Below, piece after piece: positions 18,135 to 26,642 of a stretch of 37,939 bases of DNA. Position numbers and translations under genes: made by a program. The DNA comes from Clostridiales bacterium (GTDB taxonomy: Bacteria > Bacillota > Clostridia > Lachnospirales > Lachnospiraceae): assembly GCA_019423795.1 (NCBI GenBank), contig JAHZAT010000081.1, forward strand, positions 1 to 37,939, read 5' to 3'. The notes beneath the pieces are model-generated. The model had not been told where the DNA came from. It did not search any database and saw only the letters and a list, made by a program, of their open reading frames with translations. Numbering within the stretch: position 1 is the first letter of the stretch; the number at the start of each line of letters is the position of its first letter.

Positions 18135-18614
18135 ATGGCAGAGGCAAAGAAGAATATATTAACCCCAGATGGTTTAAAAGCATTAGAAGATGAATTACAG
18201 GAATTAAAAGTCGTAAGACGTAAAGAGATCGCACAGAAGATCAAAGAAGCAAGAGAACAGGGTGACTTATCAGAGAACGCAGAATATGATGCAGCCAAAG
18301 ATGAACAGCGTGATATGGAAGCACGTATCGAAGAGATCGAACAGATCTTAAAGAACGCTGTTGTTATCGATGAGAAATTCGAAAAAGGTGTCATCAGCCT
18401 TGGATGTCATGTATTATTAGAAGACATCTCTCTTGGAAAAGAAGTAACATATCATATCGTAGGTTCTACAGAGGCAGATATCCTTCAGAACAAGGTTTCC
18501 AATGAAGCACCAATTGGTAGAGCTTTACTTGGAAAGAAGATCGGAGATGTCGTATCCGTAGAAGGAATCAATCAGGTAAACGATTTCAGAGTTATTGATG
18601 TACAGAGAAAGTAA
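18135..18614 (+). CDS. greA: Transcript cleavage factor GreA
   Basis: It rescues backtracked RNA polymerase by stimulating cleavage of the nascent transcript. The 159-residue length is standard. Residues 1-75 form the antiparallel coiled coil with acidic tip residues in DLSENAEYDAAKDEQ (about 43-57), and residues 80-159 are the FKBP-like C-terminal domain (GRALLGKKIGD). AAAGGA precedes the ATG. lysS follows 15 bp downstream, a common pairing in Firmicutes. Confidence 0.95.
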   Translation: MAEAKKNILTPDGLKALEDELQELKVVRRKEIAQKIKEAREQGDLSENAEYDAAKDEQRDMEARIEEIEQILKNAVVIDEKFEKGVISLGCHVLLEDISLGKEVTYHIVGSTEADILQNKVSNEAPIGRALLGKKIGDVVSVEGINQVNDFRVIDVQRK

Positions 18615-18629
18615 GAGGAAGTAAGAAAA

Positions 18630-20537
18630 GTGGCACAGCAGAATAAAGATACAAACGAACTGATCAAAGTTAGAAGACAGAAACTGGCTGATTTACAGGC
18701 AGCTGGCAAGAATCCGTTCGAGATCATGAAATATGATGTAACACATCATTCAAAAGAGATCAAAGATAATTTTGAAGAATTAGAAGGAAAAGAAGTAGCA
18801 GTTGCAGGACGTTTAATGTTCAAACGTGTGATGGGTAAAGCATCTTTCTGTAACGTACAGGACCTTCAGGGTGGAATTCAGGCATATGTAGCAAGAGATG
18901 AGATCGGTGTAGAATCTTATCAGGATTTCAAGAAGATGGATATCGGAGATATCGTAGGTATCAAAGGTAAAGTCTTTGCTACAAAGACAGGAGAAAAATC
19001 TATCCATGCAGAAGAAGTGATTTTATTATCTAAGAGTTTAAAACCACTTCCAGAGAAATTCCACGGATTAACAGATACAGATACAAGATATCGTCAGAGA
19101 TATGTTGATTTGATCATGAACGAAGAATCTAAAGAAGTATTTATCAAACGTTCTAAGATCATCAGCAAGATCCGTTCTTACTTAGACGGACAGGGATTCA
19201 TGGAAGTTGAAACTCCAATGTTAGTATCAAACGCAGGTGGAGCATCAGCAAGACCATTTGAAACACACTACAATGCATTAAGTGAAGATGTAAAATTACG
19301 TATTTCCCTAGAGTTATACTTAAAGAGACTGATCGTTGGTGGACTTGAGAAAGTTTACGAGATCGGACGTGTATTCCGTAACGAAGGTGTTGACACACGT
19401 CATAACCCAGAGTTTACATTAATGGAATTATATCAGGCATACACAGACTATCACGGAATGATGGATCTGACAGAGAACTTATATCGTTACCTTGCAGAAG
19501 AAGTATGCGGTGGAACAAAGATTCAGTATAAAGATTTCGAGATCGATCTTGGAAAACCTTTTGAGAGAATCACAATGGTAGATGCAGTTAAGAAATACTC
19601 TGGAGTAGACTTTAAAGAGATTAAGACTTTAGAAGAAGCAAGAGCAGCTGCTGAAGAACACCATGTAGAATACGAAGAACGCCACAAACGTGGAGATATC
19701 TTAAACTTGTTCTTCGAAGAATTCGTAGAAGACAAACTGATCCAGCCAACATTCGTTATGGATCACCCAGTAGAAATCTCTCCATTAACAAAGAGAAAAC
19801 CAGAAGATCCAGATTATGTAGAACGTTTTGAATTCTTTATGAACGGATGGGAGATGGCAAATGCATACTCTGAGTTAAATGATCCGATCGATCAGAGAGA
19901 ACGTTTCAAAGCACAGGAAGAACTTCTTGCACAGGGTGACGAAGAAGCCAACACAACAGATGAAGACTTCTTAAATGCATTAGAGATCGGTATGCCACCT
20001 ACAGGTGGTATCGGATTCGGTATCGACAGAATGGTAATGTTATTAACAAACTCTACAGCGATCAGAGACGTCTTATTATTCCCAACAATGAAATCTCTGG
20101 GAACAGAAAAGAAAGCGTCTAAACCAGCAGCGAAAGCTCCTGAAGCTGTAAAAGAAGTGATCGATTTCTCTAAAGTTGAGATCGAACCATTATTCAAAGA
20201 AGAAGTAGATTTTGAAACATTCAGCAAATCTGACTTCAGAGCAGTGAAAGTAAAAGCCTGCGAAGCAGTGAAAAAATCTAAAAAATTATTACAGTTTACG
20301 TTAGATGATGGAACAGGAGAGGACCGGACAATCTTAAGTGGAATTCATGCTTACTATGAACCAGAAGAATTAGTCGGAAAGACACTGATCGCCATCACAA
20401 ACCTGCCACCAAGAGCAATGATGGGAATTGATTCCTGTGGAATGCTTTTAAGTGCAATTCATGAAGAAGAAGGAGAAGAAAAACTTCATCTTCTGATGGT
20501 AGATGATCATATTCCAGCAGGTGCAAAACTGTACTAA
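18630..20537 (+). CDS. lysS: Lysyl-tRNA synthetase (class II) with C-terminal tRNA-binding domain
   Basis: It charges tRNA-Lys. The 635-residue protein has an N-terminal OB-fold anticodon domain (residues 50-150), then the class II core with motif 2 RVFRNEGVDTRHNPEFT and motif 3 GIGFGIDRMVMLL, ending near residue 490. A charged Ala/Lys linker (about 493-520) joins a second OB fold at about 524-635 (SDFRAVKVKACEAV, ITNLPPRAMMGI) that resembles the tRNA-binding domain of MetRS C-termini and Trbp111. Usual bacterial LysRS ends near 500 residues, so this is a fusion. Translation starts at GTG, with AGAGGA ten bases upstream. Confidence 0.94.
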   Translation: MAQQNKDTNELIKVRRQKLADLQAAGKNPFEIMKYDVTHHSKEIKDNFEELEGKEVAVAGRLMFKRVMGKASFCNVQDLQGGIQAYVARDEIGVESYQDFKKMDIGDIVGIKGKVFATKTGEKSIHAEEVILLSKSLKPLPEKFHGLTDTDTRYRQRYVDLIMNEESKEVFIKRSKIISKIRSYLDGQGFMEVETPMLVSNAGGASARPFETHYNALSEDVKLRISLELYLKRLIVGGLEKVYEIGRVFRNEGVDTRHNPEFTLMELYQAYTDYHGMMDLTENLYRYLAEEVCGGTKIQYKDFEIDLGKPFERITMVDAVKKYSGVDFKEIKTLEEARAAAEEHHVEYEERHKRGDILNLFFEEFVEDKLIQPTFVMDHPVEISPLTKRKPEDPDYVERFEFFMNGWEMANAYSELNDPIDQRERFKAQEELLAQGDEEANTTDEDFLNALEIGMPPTGGIGFGIDRMVMLLTNSTAIRDVLLFPTMKSLGTEKKASKPAAKAPEAVKEVIDFSKVEIEPLFKEEVDFETFSKSDFRAVKVKACEAVKKSKKLLQFTLDDGTGEDRTILSGIHAYYEPEELVGKTLIAITNLPPRAMMGIDSCGMLLSAIHEEEGEEKLHLLMVDDHIPAGAKLY

Positions 20538-20674
20538 GAAGGTTCAACGGACCTTTCTGCCACAACAGGCAGGAAAACGGGATATTCATCATTTATCAGA
20601 ATTCTGAGAATCGCGATTATATCATATGATACAAAAACGATGCAGACAGTAAAATCGCATATTTTTAAAAATGA

Positions 20675-20709
20675 ATGGGCAGTCCCTTTAGGCAGGACTG
20701 TCCATTTTT
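20675..20709 (+). terminator. Terminator after lysS
   Basis: An 11-bp stem ATGGGCAGTCC / GGACTGTCCAT with one G-U pair is followed by five Ts. It closes the greA-lysS unit. The rest of 20538-20766 holds no gene that I can see. Confidence 0.88.
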
Positions 20710-20766
20710 GTATAGAAAAGCCGGAAGATGAAGATTGCAGTGATTGTAATGATCATCAATCATAAT

Positions 20767-20821
20767 TTTACAAAAAGTTTACATCACTCCAAGACCAAAT
20801 TTTACATACGTCTGATAAAAT
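20767..20821 (+). promoter_or_regulatory. Candidate Pho box and extended -10 promoter
   Basis: TTTACA occurs at 20767-20772, 20778-20783 and 20801-20806, with a degenerate copy (CCAAGA) at 20789-20794. The spacing is 11, 11 and 12 bp, like the TT(A/T)ACA direct repeats bound by PhoP in Bacillus. An extended -10 (TGATAAAAT, 20813-20821) follows and no -35 is seen. The repeats would lie at about -61 to -22. Together with a secreted phosphoesterase downstream this suggests phosphate-starvation control (inference). Confidence 0.55.
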
Positions 20822-20868
20822 TTCTCAATGAATCAGGAAACAAGAGAATAAAAAATCAGGAGGTATAT

Positions 20869-23067
20869 ATGAAGGCTAATTGGAGAAAACAAATGATGAT
20901 CAGTGCATTGGCATTGACACTTTCTGCTGCAAATGCAGCACCAGTATTTGCAAGTGCGGCTCCAGATGGTAAATCAAATGCAACAGAGATTGCACAGACA
21001 ATGGGAACGACAGCACAGTGGAATCGCTGGCAGAAAGAATGGGAAACTTTAAAGAATGACTGGACACAGATTTCTTTATCACCAGGAAGTAATGCAACGG
21101 AACTTAATTTTGCATGGTATACACCAAAACAGACAAATGATAACAACACAGATGCAAAGGTAGAAGCTAAAGTGCAGGGAATTTCTTCAGATCAGAAAGA
21201 TAATGGTATTCCGAAACTGATCATTGGTGAAGGACGTAATATGAAAAATGCCAAGGTGTACGAGGCAGAACAAACAGAAGTAAAAGATGAGCAGGATAGT
21301 AATGGGCAGACTTATCATTCTAACAAAGTAACAGCAACAGGATTAAAAGAAAACAAAACATACTATTACAGCTATGACAATGGAAATGGCTATACAAAAC
21401 CAGCTGCATATACAACAAAATCTACAAAGAGCTTTTCATTTGCGTTTGTAGGAGATCCACAGATTGGTTCTTCTAATGAGTTAAAAGGACAAGACAGTCA
21501 GAAATTTTACGATGCACAGTCTGATGCAGTAAAGAGTGATGCATTTAACTGGTCTTCTACTTTGAATGCAGCATTAGAAAAAACAGATAATAAATTAAGT
21601 TTTGTTGTGTCTGCGGGTGACCAGATTCAGACAACAAAGAAAAAATCACCAAATAAAGATGCATCAAAAAGTGAAATTGAATATACAGGTTATTTAAGCC
21701 CAGAAGCATTAAAATCACTTCCAGTGGCAACAACAGTAGGTAATCATGACGCAGATAATGCAAACTATACGTATCATTTTAACAGAACAAATGCAAGTGA
21801 ACTTGGAAGCAATAAGATCGTTGGTGGAGATTATTATTTTAAATATGGAAATGCATTATTTATCATGTTAAATACACAGGATACAAATGTGGCAGAACAC
21901 AAACAGTTTATCGAGCAGACAATTGCAGCAAATAAAGACTGTAAATGGAGAATCGTGACACTGCATCAGGATATCTATGGTTCAGCAGAACATTCTAATG
22001 AACCAGAGATCACAAATTTAAGATATCAGTTAACACCGATCTTTGAACAAAATAACATTGATGCAGTCTTAACAGGACATGATCATGCATATTCCAGATC
22101 CAAAATGTTATTAGGCGGAACAAAAACGAATGATTACACAGATGATGAGTTTGATGCAGAATTAAAGAAAGATATGGATGCAGGTGAAAATCCAACAACA
22201 AGAACTGTGGCACCTGGAAACATTAAAGATGGCAGCACAGACGAAAATGACCAGAAATATTTATCATATCTTAAGAGCATTATGGATGAAAAAGCAATTG
22301 AGACTGTCAAAAAACAAGGAAGTTCTGTGATCAATCCAGAAGGTGTTCTTTATATGACAGCCGGTTCTTCTTCAGGAAGTAAGTATTATGATCTCGTGCC
22401 AAGACAGCAGACATACATTGCACACCGTTGGCAGGAAGATGTTCCAACATATTCTGTTGTAGACGTGACAGAAAACAATTTAATGATCAATACATATCGT
22501 ACAGACAATGATGAAAAAATTGACGAAACATTTTCTATCACAAAGAGTAAAGGAGATGTAGCATCACTCAGTAAAGAGATTAAAGCAGCAGAGAGTATTA
22601 TAAAACAGAAAAATACATATACAACACAAAGCTACAGAGTTTTTGAACAGGCACTTGCAGGAGCTGAGAAAGTTGCAGCAGATAAAAAGGCAACAAAGAG
22701 TGAGGTAGAAAATGCTTTAAAAGCTCTGACAAATGCAAAAGCAGCATTAGAAAAGAAAATTGTAGTAGCAAAAGCAGCATTAAAAAAGAAAATTGTAGTA
22801 GCAAAAGCATCTGCAAGGCTAAAAGCTGGTAAAAAGAAAGTAACAGTAAAGATCAAAAAAAATGCTGTATCTGGATATCAGATTAAATACGCAGCGAATA
22901 AGAAGTTTAAAAATGCAAAGAAAAAAAATACAACAAAAACTACTTATACGATCAAGTCATTAAAATCAAAGAAAAAATATTATGTAAAGGTTCGTGCATA
23001 CAAAGTGGTCAAAGGTAAGAAAATCTACGGTTCTTACAGTAAAGTTTTGAAAGCAACTGTGAAATAA
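20869..23067 (+). CDS. Secreted metallophosphoesterase (purple acid phosphatase-like) with C-terminal Lys-rich domain
   Basis: The 732-residue exported protein starts with a signal peptide (residues 1-27, ending VFASA). It continues with an Fn3-like N-terminal domain (about 65-150, as in purple acid phosphatases) and a calcineurin-like metallophosphoesterase domain. The metal-binding blocks are visible: GDPQ near 195, AGDQ near 250, GNHD near 291, TLHQD near 367 and GHDHAYS near 404. After it come a helical FIVAR-like segment (about 575-625), two 11-residue repeats, and a strongly basic Fn3-like end. ATG 20869 is chosen for the perfect AGGAGG and the signal peptide; an in-frame upstream start would block export. 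A candidate Pho box lies upstream. Confidence 0.88.
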   Translation: MKANWRKQMMISALALTLSAANAAPVFASAAPDGKSNATEIAQTMGTTAQWNRWQKEWETLKNDWTQISLSPGSNATELNFAWYTPKQTNDNNTDAKVEAKVQGISSDQKDNGIPKLIIGEGRNMKNAKVYEAEQTEVKDEQDSNGQTYHSNKVTATGLKENKTYYYSYDNGNGYTKPAAYTTKSTKSFSFAFVGDPQIGSSNELKGQDSQKFYDAQSDAVKSDAFNWSSTLNAALEKTDNKLSFVVSAGDQIQTTKKKSPNKDASKSEIEYTGYLSPEALKSLPVATTVGNHDADNANYTYHFNRTNASELGSNKIVGGDYYFKYGNALFIMLNTQDTNVAEHKQFIEQTIAANKDCKWRIVTLHQDIYGSAEHSNEPEITNLRYQLTPIFEQNNIDAVLTGHDHAYSRSKMLLGGTKTNDYTDDEFDAELKKDMDAGENPTTRTVAPGNIKDGSTDENDQKYLSYLKSIMDEKAIETVKKQGSSVINPEGVLYMTAGSSSGSKYYDLVPRQQTYIAHRWQEDVPTYSVVDVTENNLMINTYRTDNDEKIDETFSITKSKGDVASLSKEIKAAESIIKQKNTYTTQSYRVFEQALAGAEKVAADKKATKSEVENALKALTNAKAALEKKIVVAKAALKKKIVVAKASARLKAGKKKVTVKIKKNAVSGYQIKYAANKKFKNAKKKNTTKTTYTIKSLKSKKKYYVKVRAYKVVKGKKIYGSYSKVLKATVK
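22741..22806 (+). repeat. 33-bp in-frame tandem duplication
   Basis: Two adjacent 33-bp units (22741-22773 and 22774-22806) differ at one base and encode the 11-residue unit AALEKKIVVAK twice (the second with K for E). They lie in the linker before the basic C-terminal domain of the phosphoesterase. Confidence 0.9.
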
Positions 23068-23069
23068 CA

Positions 23070-24182
23070 ATGAAGCAAAAACAGATGAAAGGAGTGTGTC
23101 TGCTGATCGCAGGCATTCTCTTTCTGCTGCTGTTTTTTTCTTTTTCTGGAGTCAAGAAGACCAAGCTTCTTGATACGGATGGAAGGAATTTTGAAAAAGC
23201 AGAAGTAACAGAAGTGATTTCTGGAAATTTATCCAATAGTGGAAGTGGAAAGCAAACCGTAGAATTAAAGCTTTTATCTGGAGATCATAAAGGAAAAACA
23301 ATACAGGCAACAAGTTCCCAAAGTTATTTGTTTGGTGCAAAATGTAAAAAGGGAATGAAAGTCATAGCGATTGTTAGCGAATCAAATGGAGAATTGCTGG
23401 CTTCTGTATACAGTGTAAATAGAGGCCCGATGGTATGGCTGATGGCAGCCATTTTTGTAGCAATTGTGATTGCAGTTGGAGGAAGAAAAGGAATTTCATC
23501 AATTTTAAGTTTGATTTTTACCATGCTTTGTATCTTTTTTATTTTCCTTCCAATGATCTATCGAGGAATATCACCAATTCTGGCAGCTGTATTGGTGGTT
23601 GCATTTACAACGATTGTCACGATGTGTATGGTGGATGGAATTACAAAGAAGTCAATATCGGCAATGCTTGGAACGATCATAGGTGTCGTATTTTCTGGAG
23701 CATTTGCATTAATCTTTGGGCGAGTGACATCAATTACAGGTTATAATGTATCGGATATAGAAAACCTTGTTTACGTGGGAGAAATGACAGATATAAAAAT
23801 CGGAGAACTCTTATTTGCAGGAATTTTGATTGCATCATTAGGTGCTGTCATGGATGTTGGAATGTCGATTGCATCGACATTAAATGAATTAAAAGAACAA
23901 AATCCACAAATGATGTTAAAGGAATTGTTTCAGTCAGGAATGAATGTCGGAAGAGATATGATGGGAACAATGACAAACACATTGATTCTTGCATTTACGG
24001 GAGGATCGATCAATACATTAGTGTTTATTTTTGCATATAATTATGAATATCAGCAAGTGATCAATATGTATTCGGTAGGAATTGAGATCATGCAGGGATT
24101 ATCCTCAAGTCTTGGAGTTATCATGGCAGTTCCAATAACATCATGGATTGCTGCATTTTTATATAGTAGGAATCAAAAATAG
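23070..24182 (+). CDS. YibE/F family membrane protein
   Basis: A 370-residue membrane protein: an N-terminal helix (residues 8-24), an extracytoplasmic beta-rich segment (about 30-115, with GDHKGKTIQATSSQ), then seven or so transmembrane helices containing GGRKGISSIL and MDVGMSIASTLNEL, which are typical of YibE/F proteins. Their transport substrate is not established. The ATG lies two bases after the phosphoesterase stop codon and has only a weak ribosome site, so translation is probably coupled to that gene. If the Pho box is real, this protein is under the same control. Confidence 0.85.
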   Translation: MKQKQMKGVCLLIAGILFLLLFFSFSGVKKTKLLDTDGRNFEKAEVTEVISGNLSNSGSGKQTVELKLLSGDHKGKTIQATSSQSYLFGAKCKKGMKVIAIVSESNGELLASVYSVNRGPMVWLMAAIFVAIVIAVGGRKGISSILSLIFTMLCIFFIFLPMIYRGISPILAAVLVVAFTTIVTMCMVDGITKKSISAMLGTIIGVVFSGAFALIFGRVTSITGYNVSDIENLVYVGEMTDIKIGELLFAGILIASLGAVMDVGMSIASTLNELKEQNPQMMLKELFQSGMNVGRDMMGTMTNTLILAFTGGSINTLVFIFAYNYEYQQVINMYSVGIEIMQGLSSSLGVIMAVPITSWIAAFLYSRNQK

Positions 24183-24189
24183 AGAAAGG

Positions 24190-24224
24190 GCAGAAAAATA
24201 GGTAAAATTTTTCTGCTTTTTTTT
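24190..24224 (+). terminator. Terminator after YibE/F gene
   Basis: A 10-bp perfect stem GCAGAAAAAT / ATTTTTCTGC is followed by eight Ts. Confidence 0.9.
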
Positions 24225-24241
24225 GATTTTCATCAATATAG

Positions 24242-24437
24242 GTGGTGCGTCTGAAAAAGAGCGGCGCGAGAGGAGTTGTACCTTCAAATATCGAGGTGGT
24301 TCATACGGTTTTTGTTTCAAATAATAGTCAGCAGCTTTCATTGATAGATAGCACATTTGGAACAACTGAAATATGAGATCGCGGAGGGACTGGGACTTCT
24401 GGATCGGGTGTTGGAAAGAAAAGAGAGAGAAATATAA
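24242..24437 (+). pseudogene. Two short overlapping coding remnants, possibly a spore-protein fragment
   Basis: An open stretch of 44 residues (24242-24376, GTG first) reads VVRLKKSGARGVVPSNIEVV and onward, in coding-like composition. It overlaps a second open stretch in another frame (24357-24437) that reads LEQLKYEIAEGLGLLDRVLE and ends RKEREI. The second resembles the KYEIAxxLGL start of clostridial alpha/beta-type small acid-soluble spore proteins, but the conserved middle is missing. Neither has a ribosome site. I read this as decayed genes at the left edge of the PTS cassette; the spore-protein link is tentative. Confidence 0.35.
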
Positions 24438-24477
24438 ACAGGAGCGTGAAAACGGAATGGTTTTCACGCTCCTGTTT
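24436..24477. terminator. Bidirectional terminator between remnant and DeoR gene
   Basis: An 18-bp perfect stem (24436-24453 with 24460-24477) has a 6-nt loop and A/T-rich flanks on both sides. It lies 16 bp beyond the stop codon of the minus-strand DeoR gene. Confidence 0.85.
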
Positions 24478-24492
24478 TAAAATACAGAAATC

Positions 24493-25344
24493 TTATAGCG
24501 AATCTGCAAACACAATGCGCAGGGTATTGGCATATTTATTGCGAAAAGTGGGATCAAGACAGGAGTCTGTGACCAGACAGTCGATATTCTCCCAGACGGC
24601 AAACTGTGTCAGAGAAGAATAACCGGCTTTGCTGCTCTCGGCCAGAACGATACGGAGTCTGGCGTTTTGGAGAGCAGCCTTTTGAACCTGACTGTAATCC
24701 AGATCACTACTGGTTGGTCCACTGCTGGCCTGGAAGCCTTCGCTCTCAAAAACGGCCGCATCCATATTTAACTGGTTCAGAAAATCAGCGGCAAAGGTTC
24801 CGGCAGAAGCCTGTACCTGAGGTGCCAGTACACCTCCACAGATAATGACCTGGTTCTGGCTTCCCATACAGACATTGATTACAGGGATGGAGGCGGTGAT
24901 AATCGTATACCCGGAAAGCTGTGCGATGAGCCGGGCTAGACAGAGGGAGGTTTCTCCGCTGTCAAGAAAAATGGTGGAACCATGGGTAAGTAAAGACAGA
25001 GCCTTTCGTGCAATCTGCATTTTCGGAGAAGCAGTGTCGGTTTCTGGTTTCTTTTCGGAAGGGGGCACAGGAATTTCCTTTTTGTTGGAAGTCTTATGAC
25101 CGCTCTGAAGCCAAGTTTTCATATCCTCATAAATGACGGGATGCTGAGTCAGCTGGTCAGCGCAAATGACACCGCCGAACCATTTATCGATAAGCCCCTG
25201 TTCCGTCAGGGCCAGTAGATCCCGGCGCATGGTTTCCCGAGATACATGAAAATAGTTGGCCAGATCCAGTGTCTTCATGGCGCCGTTCTTATTCAGCAGG
25301 TTGATGATTTGCATTTGCCGCTCTGCGGCATTTAATTTCTTCAT
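24493..25344 (-). CDS. DeoR-family transcriptional regulator
   Basis: A 283-residue sugar-responsive regulator. The N-terminal HTH (residues 1-60, with VSRETMRRDLLALTEQG) is typical of DeoR. After a polar, low-complexity linker (about 80-110) comes the DeoR C-terminal sensor with DSGETSLCLARLIAQ and IICGGVL segments, which usually binds a sugar phosphate. It is divergent from the PTS operon, and three similar palindromic sites lie in the shared spacer, so it most likely represses both units until the substrate phosphate appears. The ribosome site is weak (AGAAAG). Confidence 0.9.
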   Translation of the reverse strand: MKKLNAAERQMQIINLLNKNGAMKTLDLANYFHVSRETMRRDLLALTEQGLIDKWFGGVICADQLTQHPVIYEDMKTWLQSGHKTSNKKEIPVPPSEKKPETDTASPKMQIARKALSLLTHGSTIFLDSGETSLCLARLIAQLSGYTIITASIPVINVCMGSQNQVIICGGVLAPQVQASAGTFAADFLNQLNMDAAVFESEGFQASSGPTSSDLDYSQVQKAALQNARLRIVLAESSKAGYSSLTQFAVWENIDCLVTDSCLDPTFRNKYANTLRIVFADSL

Positions 25345-25417
25345 GGAATCACGCTTTCTGATATATTGTTATTCTTATTTGTAGTTTATTTGAATTTGAG
25401 GTAAATGTCAAATGAAA

Positions 25418-25626
25418 AGTGTAAATTTACACATTGCAAAGTGGAAATAAGAAGTGGAAATAAAAAAGTGGAAATTTACACATTGTAATATGGAAATAAG
25501 AAGTGCAAATTAGGGAAATCGAAATAGAAATTAGTAAAAATGCACAAAATAAACGAAAAAAATTTATTAAAATGTACAAAATTACAATATATAGTTGCAA
25601 ATTTGCACATTTAGTGGTAGTATAAA
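25418..25626 (+). promoter_or_regulatory. Operator array and promoter of the PTS operon
   Basis: Three related sites occur: 25418-25436 (containing the 14-bp perfect palindrome GTGTAAATTTACAC), 25467-25485 (AGTGGAAATTTACACATTG) and 25593-25611 (AGTTGCAAATTTGCACATT). The first two sit in a 49-bp unit repeated in tandem with TGGAAATAAGAAGTG half-sites. The third lies just upstream of a -10-like TATAAA (25621-25626), overlapping where a -35 should be. This layout suits repression, possibly with looping, by the divergent DeoR protein (inference). The spacer 25345-25689 holds no gene. Confidence 0.6.
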
Positions 25627-25689
25627 GTTACAAGTTGAGGAAAGATGCAACTGTAGGAAGAAAAATGTGGAAAGGAGAATAAAAGGAAA

Positions 25690-26115
25690 ATGATACCAAT
25701 TATTATCATGAATCATGGACTCTTTGGAAAAGAGCTGATTGCCACTGCGGAAATGGTAGTGGGAAAACTGGAAGAGGTACAGGCGGTTTCCCTGATGCCG
25801 GGGATGACGTTAGAAGATTATCTGGAGCAGAGCGAGGTTGCTGTGAATCAGGCAGGCGGCAAAGCAATAGTACTGACGGATCTTTATGGCGGAACACCTT
25901 GCAATGTGGCTATGATGCTCAGACAGAGATATGAGTTGAAGGTAATCTGCGGCATGAATCTTCCGATGCTATTAGAACTGGCAGGAGCCAGAGAGAGCGG
26001 CGAAGATGTAGCGCAGATTGCGGAAACGATTATGAATACGGCAAGAGAAGGAATTCTCGAACCAGCGAAAGAAGTAGAAGAAACAGAAGTTGATGCGTGG
26101 GGAGGAGATGAATAA
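25690..26115 (+). CDS. PTS mannose/sorbose-family EIIA component
   Basis: A 141-residue cytoplasmic phosphocarrier that takes phosphate from HPr and passes it to EIIB. The phosphorylated histidine is His9 in IIIMNHGLFGKEL, and the DLYGGTPCNVAMML segment near residue 62 is typical of the family. Here EIIA is a separate protein, whereas many mannose systems have an EIIAB fusion. AAAGGAGAATAAAAGG precedes ATG. It is the first gene of a six-gene operon, and EIIB starts one base after its stop codon. Confidence 0.92.
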   Translation: MIPIIIMNHGLFGKELIATAEMVVGKLEEVQAVSLMPGMTLEDYLEQSEVAVNQAGGKAIVLTDLYGGTPCNVAMMLRQRYELKVICGMNLPMLLELAGARESGEDVAQIAETIMNTAREGILEPAKEVEETEVDAWGGDE

Positions 26116-26116
26116 G

Positions 26117-26620
26117 ATGCCAGATATTAGATTAGTGAGAGTGGATTTCAGATTGATGCACGGACAGGTAGTAACCGCCTGGCTGAAACAGGTATCGGCA
26201 AATGCGATTTTAATCGTAGATGATCAGCTTGCGGCGGACAAATTTTTGGCGCAGGTGTTCCTGATGGCGAAGCCTCAGGGCGTGAAGGTGGCTATCCGTT
26301 CTGTGGAGAAGGCAGTAGCGGCGTTCCAGAAGGGGGTATTCGGAAATGAAAAGATGTTGATTCTCTTTAAAACTGTGGAGAGTGTAAAGAGAGCATACGA
26401 TCTGGGATTTCCGCTGGAGAAGCTTCAGCTTGGAGGCTTGGGAAATGGCACGGACAAGGTGATGATTTCCAAAGAGCTTTCTCTGAATGAGGAGGAAGTG
26501 GAAAAGCTTCTGGACATGCAGGACAAGGGCGTAGAGATTACGCTTCAGATGACCCCGAGGGATTCAGTTATTAAATTGGATGACGCGGTGAAAATGGTGC
26601 ATGAGCACACCAAGGAATAA
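26117..26620 (+). CDS. PTS mannose/fructose/sorbose-family EIIB component
   Basis: A 167-residue cytoplasmic EIIB that phosphorylates the incoming sugar. The active histidine lies in RVDFRLMHGQVVTAW (near residue 15); the usual form is DDRLIHGQV, so Asp-Asp is replaced by Asp-Phe. The start is ATG 26117, eight bases after GGAGGAG; the in-frame ATG at 26108 touches that site and a TTG further up overlaps EIIA. The sugar cannot be read from EIIB alone. Confidence 0.9.
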   Translation: MPDIRLVRVDFRLMHGQVVTAWLKQVSANAILIVDDQLAADKFLAQVFLMAKPQGVKVAIRSVEKAVAAFQKGVFGNEKMLILFKTVESVKRAYDLGFPLEKLQLGGLGNGTDKVMISKELSLNEEEVEKLLDMQDKGVEITLQMTPRDSVIKLDDAVKMVHEHTKE

Positions 26621-26642
26621 ACAGTAAGAAGGAGAAAGAGTT

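Noticed and set aside
25423..25520. 49-bp tandem repeat considered as a CRISPR array
   Set aside because: Only two diverged copies, no spacers, no cas genes; it is better explained as operator repeats.
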